DNA of 64,000 nt from Paragorgia papillata (lineage: Eukaryota; Cnidaria; Anthozoa; Scleralcyonacea; Coralliidae): the NCBI GenBank assembly GCA_035771165.1, contig JAWNZC010000321.1, positions 2,951,501 through 3,015,500 on the forward strand. Direction: 5' to 3'. This document shows, one piece after another, positions 59,501-64,000 of the stretch. Below the pieces are notes generated by a model, which had not been told where the DNA came from, did not search any database, and saw only the letters and a program-made list of their open reading frames with translations. Positions within the stretch are counted from its first letter, which is position 1; each line of letters starts with the position of its first letter. The position numbers and the translations under genes were made by a program.

Positions 59501-62500
59501 TATCATCTGCATGGTATACTTTACATTTAATGAGTTTTAACCGGTATTGCTCGACAAAATAAAATAATTTAGAGGTAAAGCGGCGACGGTTCTCACTTCC
59601 ACAGTATAAAGATATAGTATAGTATTAAGTTATTTATATAAATATAGCGAGCATCGTTATAAAAATCGCATTTGAAATGCGTGAATTGTAAATATGCATT
59701 ATTTTCTTATTGAAAACTAACATATCATAAGGCGGGTGTGCAGAAAATGTCATTTTAAACCACAATCTTCGTTCTAATACATGTTTTTCTGGTGAGAACC
59801 GTAGTGAGAACCGTTGTGAGAACCGTGGACAGAACAGACGCACAACAGGGGGCCATTTGGACTATTGAATATCATATTTCCTTACTGAATTTTACACAGA
59901 AATAGTTTATTTAGTCTACAATAACATTGCTTTAGCTTTCTTGGCTTTAAAGTACGCTCCTAAGTTGGCTGTAACGGCATTTTTTACAATATAAAGAAAA
60001 TAGCTTTTCAGACAATCAGTGACAAAATACCTTGGGACATCTCGCATTGTTGGTACTTACCTAATATTTCTGTCAATTATTTTGGTAGTAAATTATATCC
60101 CTCCCTCCCCCTCCCTATTCAATGTTGAATTTACAGTAAGGAACTCAGTGAGCGTTGAAACGAGCGCCTAAAGAGTCACCAACATTGAACAGGGGGGCCG
60201 GGGGATAATTGGAGCGGAAAGTATTGTCCTTTAGGTTGAATTGTCCCAACACTTTTGTCACTGATTGTCTGCGAAAACATTTTTAGTTCATAAAATAAAC
60301 CTAGTTACCTAGTCAGTTCTTTTTCTAAAAATAGTTATATTTGACAAAGATGTTCACAATTTATTGTTAACAAAATTGTTATGGGCATTTTCAAGCTATT
60401 AAATAGGCAGTTTTCTTGTTTTAAAGTCAGTTTACTGCTCAAGGCGTCTTAATTGCACGTATTATGCAAAAAGATTTCGGCTAAAATAGGTGCGTTATCA
60501 GCAATGCAATTAAAAATGATCGATTTACCTAAAACGAAGTTTTAATATATTTACAATCACTCGATTGCGCATTTATTTATGTATGCGTAGAGTATAACTT
60601 GTGCAATATCACTCTTCAACTAACGGGCGTCGCGTTAAACGAGAATTAAAACGTATTTATTTTAGCCAGTTGCGCAATCTTTAACGGGTTCTGCGCCGGT
60701 ATTAGCAATAACGCTATTTGAGGTAGGGACCTTTTATTATTTTAACAATTGCTGTAGAACGTACGCGTACTTTAATTTCAGCACAAAAACAAATATTAGA
60801 GAAGTGATACTAGGTTTAAAAATCGGAAATTCTCAACGTCTACCAACGTCTATTAAAGGCACGAAAGGTACAAAACATATTGAAACTTGTTCTAGGTTTT
60901 CATTAGCAACCATATTACGTACAACATTACTAATACATACTAAGGTAAAACGCGAAATATTTGCGGAAAATTATTAGAGAGATATAACGTAATACAACGC
61001 TTGTATACGGTTGTCATGACAAATGTCACAACGTCCACGGTTCTCACCAACGGTTCTCACCACGGTGCTCACTGAACACCGTGGACGTTAGTTTGCTAAT
61101 TTACGCTTGTTTCTTTACAAATAGTCAGTGCTGCTGTTTTCTAATATCATCTGCATGGTATACTTTACATTTAATGAGTTTTAACCGGTATTGCTCGACA
61201 AAATAAAATAATTTAGAGGTAAAGCGGCGACGGTTCTCACTTCCACAGTATAAAGATATAGTATAGTATTAAGTTATTTATATAAATATAGCGAGCATCG
61301 TTATAAAAATCGCATTTGAAATGCGTGAATTGTAAATATGCATTATTTTCTTATTGAAAACTAACATATCATAAGGCGGGTGTGCAGAAAATGTCATTTT
61401 AAACCACAATCTTCGTTCTAATACATGTTTTTCTGGTGAGAACCGTAGTGAGAACCGTTGTGAGAACCGTGGACAGAACAGACGCACAACAGGGGGCCAT
61501 TTGGACTATTGAATATCATATTTCCTTACTGAATTTTACACAGAAATAGTTTATTTAGTCTACAATAACATTGCTTTAGCTTTCTTGGCTTTAAAGTACG
61601 CTCCTAAGTTGGCTGTAACGGCATTTTTTACAATATAAAGAAAATAGCTTTTCAGACAATCAGTGACAAAATACCTTGGGACATCTCGCATTGTTGGTAC
61701 TTACCTAATATTTCTGTCAATTATTTTGGTAGTAAATTATATCCCTCCCTCCCCCTCCCTATTCAATGTTGAATTTACAGTAAGGAACTCAGTGAGCGTT
61801 GAAACGAGCGCCTAAAGAGTCACCAACATTGAACAGGGGGGCCGGGGGATAATTGGAGCGGAAAGTATTGTCCTTTAGGTTGAATTGTCCCAACACTTTT
61901 GTCACTGATTGTCTGCGAAAACATTTTTAGTTCATAAAATAAACCTAGTTACCTAGTCAGTTCTTTTTCTAAAAATAGTTATATTTGACAAAGATGTTCA
62001 CAATTTATTGTTAACAAAATTGTTATGGGCATTTTCAAGCTATTAAATAGGCAGTTTTCTTGTTTTAAAGTCAGTTTACTGCTCAAGGCGTCTTAATTGC
62101 ACGTATTATGCAAAAAGATTTCGGCTAAAATAGGTGCGTTATCAGCAATGCAATTAAAAATGATCGATTTACCTAAAACGAAGTTTTAATATATTTACAA
62201 TCACTCGATTGCGCATTTATTTATGTATGCGTAGAGTATAACTTGTGCAATATCACTCTTCAACTAACGGGCGTCGCGTTAAACGAGAATTAAAACGTAT
62301 TTATTTTAGCCAGTTGCGCAATCTTTAACGGGTTCTGCGCCGGTATTAGCAATAACGCTATTTGAGGTAGGGACCTTTTATTATTTTAACAATTGCTGTA
62401 GAACGTACGCGTACTTTAATTTCAGCACAAAAACAAATATTAGAGAAGTGATACTAGGTTTAAAAATCGGAAATTCTCAACGTCTACCAACGTCTATTAA

Positions 62501-64000
62501 AGGCACGAAAGGTACAAAACATATTGAAACTTGTTCTAGGTTTTCATTAGCAACCATATTACGTACAACATTACTAATACATACTAAGGTAAAACGCGAA
62601 ATATTTGCGGAAAATTATTAGAGAGATATAACGTAATACAACGCTTGTATACGGTTGTCATGACAAATGTCACAACGTCCACGGTTCTCACCAACGGTTC
62701 TCACCACGGTGCTCACTGAACACCGTGGACGTTAGTTTGCTAATTTACGCTTGTTTCTTTACAAATAGTCAGTGCTGCTGTTTTCTAATATCATCTGCAT
62801 GGTATACTTTACATTTAATGAGTTTTAACCGGTATTGCTCGACAAAATAAAATAATTTAGAGGTAAAGCGGCGACGGTTCTCACTTCCACAGTATAAAGA
62901 TATAGTATAGTATTAAGTTATTTATATAAATATAGCGAGCATCGTTATAAAAATCGCATTTGAAATGCGTGAATTGTAAATATGCATTATTTTCTTATTG
63001 AAAACTAACATATCATAAGGCGGGTGTGCAGAAAATGTCATTTTAAACCACAATCTTCGTTCTAATACATGTTTTTCTGGTGAGAACCGTAGTGAGAACC
63101 GTTGTGAGAACCGTGGACAGAACAGACGCACAACAGGGGGCCATTTGGACTATTGAATATCATATTTCCTTACTGAATTTTACACAGAAATAGTTTATTT
63201 AGTCTACAATAACATTGCTTTAGCTTTCTTGGCTTTAAAGTACGCTCCTAAGTTGGCTGTAACGGCATTTTTTACAATATAAAGAAAATAGCTTTTCAGA
63301 CAATCAGTGACAAAATACCTTGGGACATCTCGCATTGTTGGTACTTACCTAATATTTCTGTCAATTATTTTGGTAGTAAATTATATCCCTCCCTCCCCCT
63401 CCCTATTCAATGTTGAATTTACAGTAAGGAACTCAGTGAGCGTTGAAACGAGCGCCTAAAGAGTCACCAACATTGAACAGGGGGGCCGGGGGATAATTGG
63501 AGCGGAAAGTATTGTCCTTTAGGTTGAATTGTCCCAACACTTTTGTCACTGATTGTCTGCGAAAACATTTTTAGTTCATAAAATAAACCTAGTTACCTAG
63601 TCAGTTCTTTTTCTAAAAATAGTTATATTTGACAAAGATGTTCACAATTTATTGTTAACAAAATTGTTATGGGCATTTTCAAGCTATTAAATAGGCAGTT
63701 TTCTTGTTTTAAAGTCAGTTTACTGCTCAAGGCGTCTTAATTGCACGTATTATGCAAAAAGATTTCGGCTAAAATAGGTGCGTTATCAGCAATGCAATTA
63801 AAAATGATCGATTTACCTAAAACGAAGTTTTAATATATTTACAATCACTCGATTGCGCATTTATTTATGTATGCGTAGAGTATAACTTGTGCAATATCAC
63901 TCTTCAACTAACGGGCGTCGCGTTAAACGAGAATTAAAACGTATTTATTTTAGCCAGTTGCGCAATCTTTAACGGGTTCTGCGCCGGTATTAGCAATAAC

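Larger units (their letters stand above)
55078..64000. repeat. 1,644-bp macrosatellite, five copies plus a partial sixth, running off the window
   Basis: Copies start at 55,078, 56,724, 58,369, 60,013, 61,657 and 63,301 (CAATCAGTGACAAAATACC). The first is 1,646 bp because of one extra TA (GTTATATAAAAATC, about 56,368), the second 1,645 bp because of an extra A-C step (TTCAGACACAAAAAC, about 57,491), and the later ones are exactly 1,644 bp. The copies look almost identical. No ATG-initiated coding sequence is conserved beyond the repeat itself; a 69-codon open frame on the minus strand begins with GTG and has no recognisable homology. Confidence 0.97.

Overview
This is a eukaryotic, animal-type window: AT-rich, with split genes using GT-AG introns, AATAAA polyadenylation signals, a tRNA-Glu gene and many transposon-derived repeats. 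The protein-coding content (TXNDC9, a Cramped-type SANT protein, an SLC22 transporter, a two-pore K+ channel, a metal-dependent cyclase remnant) is metazoan. The repeat style (5S-rRNA-derived SINEs, many palindromic MITEs) suggests a marine invertebrate, most likely a cnidarian. The phylum is inference; no single feature proves it.

Layout. 0-4 kb: a reversed 5S-type SINE, a palindromic MITE and one small hypothetical ORF. 4.2-4.9 kb (minus): an intact, intronless TXNDC9. 6.2-24.0 kb (plus): a CRAMP1-like gene of at least eight exons, all joined in phase by my reading. Its introns hold five unrelated kinds of repeat, including three long minisatellites (20, 22 and 18 bp units), a 2.2 kb foldback element and a 0.93 kb near-perfect palindrome. 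24-36 kb: transposon remnants (a truncated THAP-domain fragment, nested MITEs, a 70-bp minisatellite), a decayed coding fragment, and two exons of a cyclase/kynurenine-formamidase-like gene lying on opposite strands. 36.3 kb: a possible last CRAMP1 exon. 37.3-42.6 kb (minus): an SLC22 organic-ion transporter in seven exons, whose last exon stays open into a 19-bp minisatellite. 47.7-51.4 kb (plus): a two-pore-domain K+ channel in two exons with a one-base frameshift and an upstream duplicated piece of its pore exon. 52.4-54.1 kb: a decaying tandem array of tRNA-Glu(CTC) units, one of them intact. 54.3-55.06 kb: a MITE. 55.08 kb to the window end: a 1,644-bp macrosatellite, five full copies plus a partial one, nearly identical to each other and built from two nested MITE-like elements.

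The genes do not form a functional unit; they are ordinary neighbours. TXNDC9 acts with the CCT chaperonin, CRAMP1 is a nuclear chromatin factor, and SLC22 and K2P are membrane transport proteins. The most unusual material is in the repeats: a sense-strand intronic array of dozens of AATAAA hexamers inside CRAMP1, a transporter reading frame that continues into a minisatellite, long hairpin-forming palindromes, and the young macrosatellite whose left edge falls exactly on a transposon terminus.
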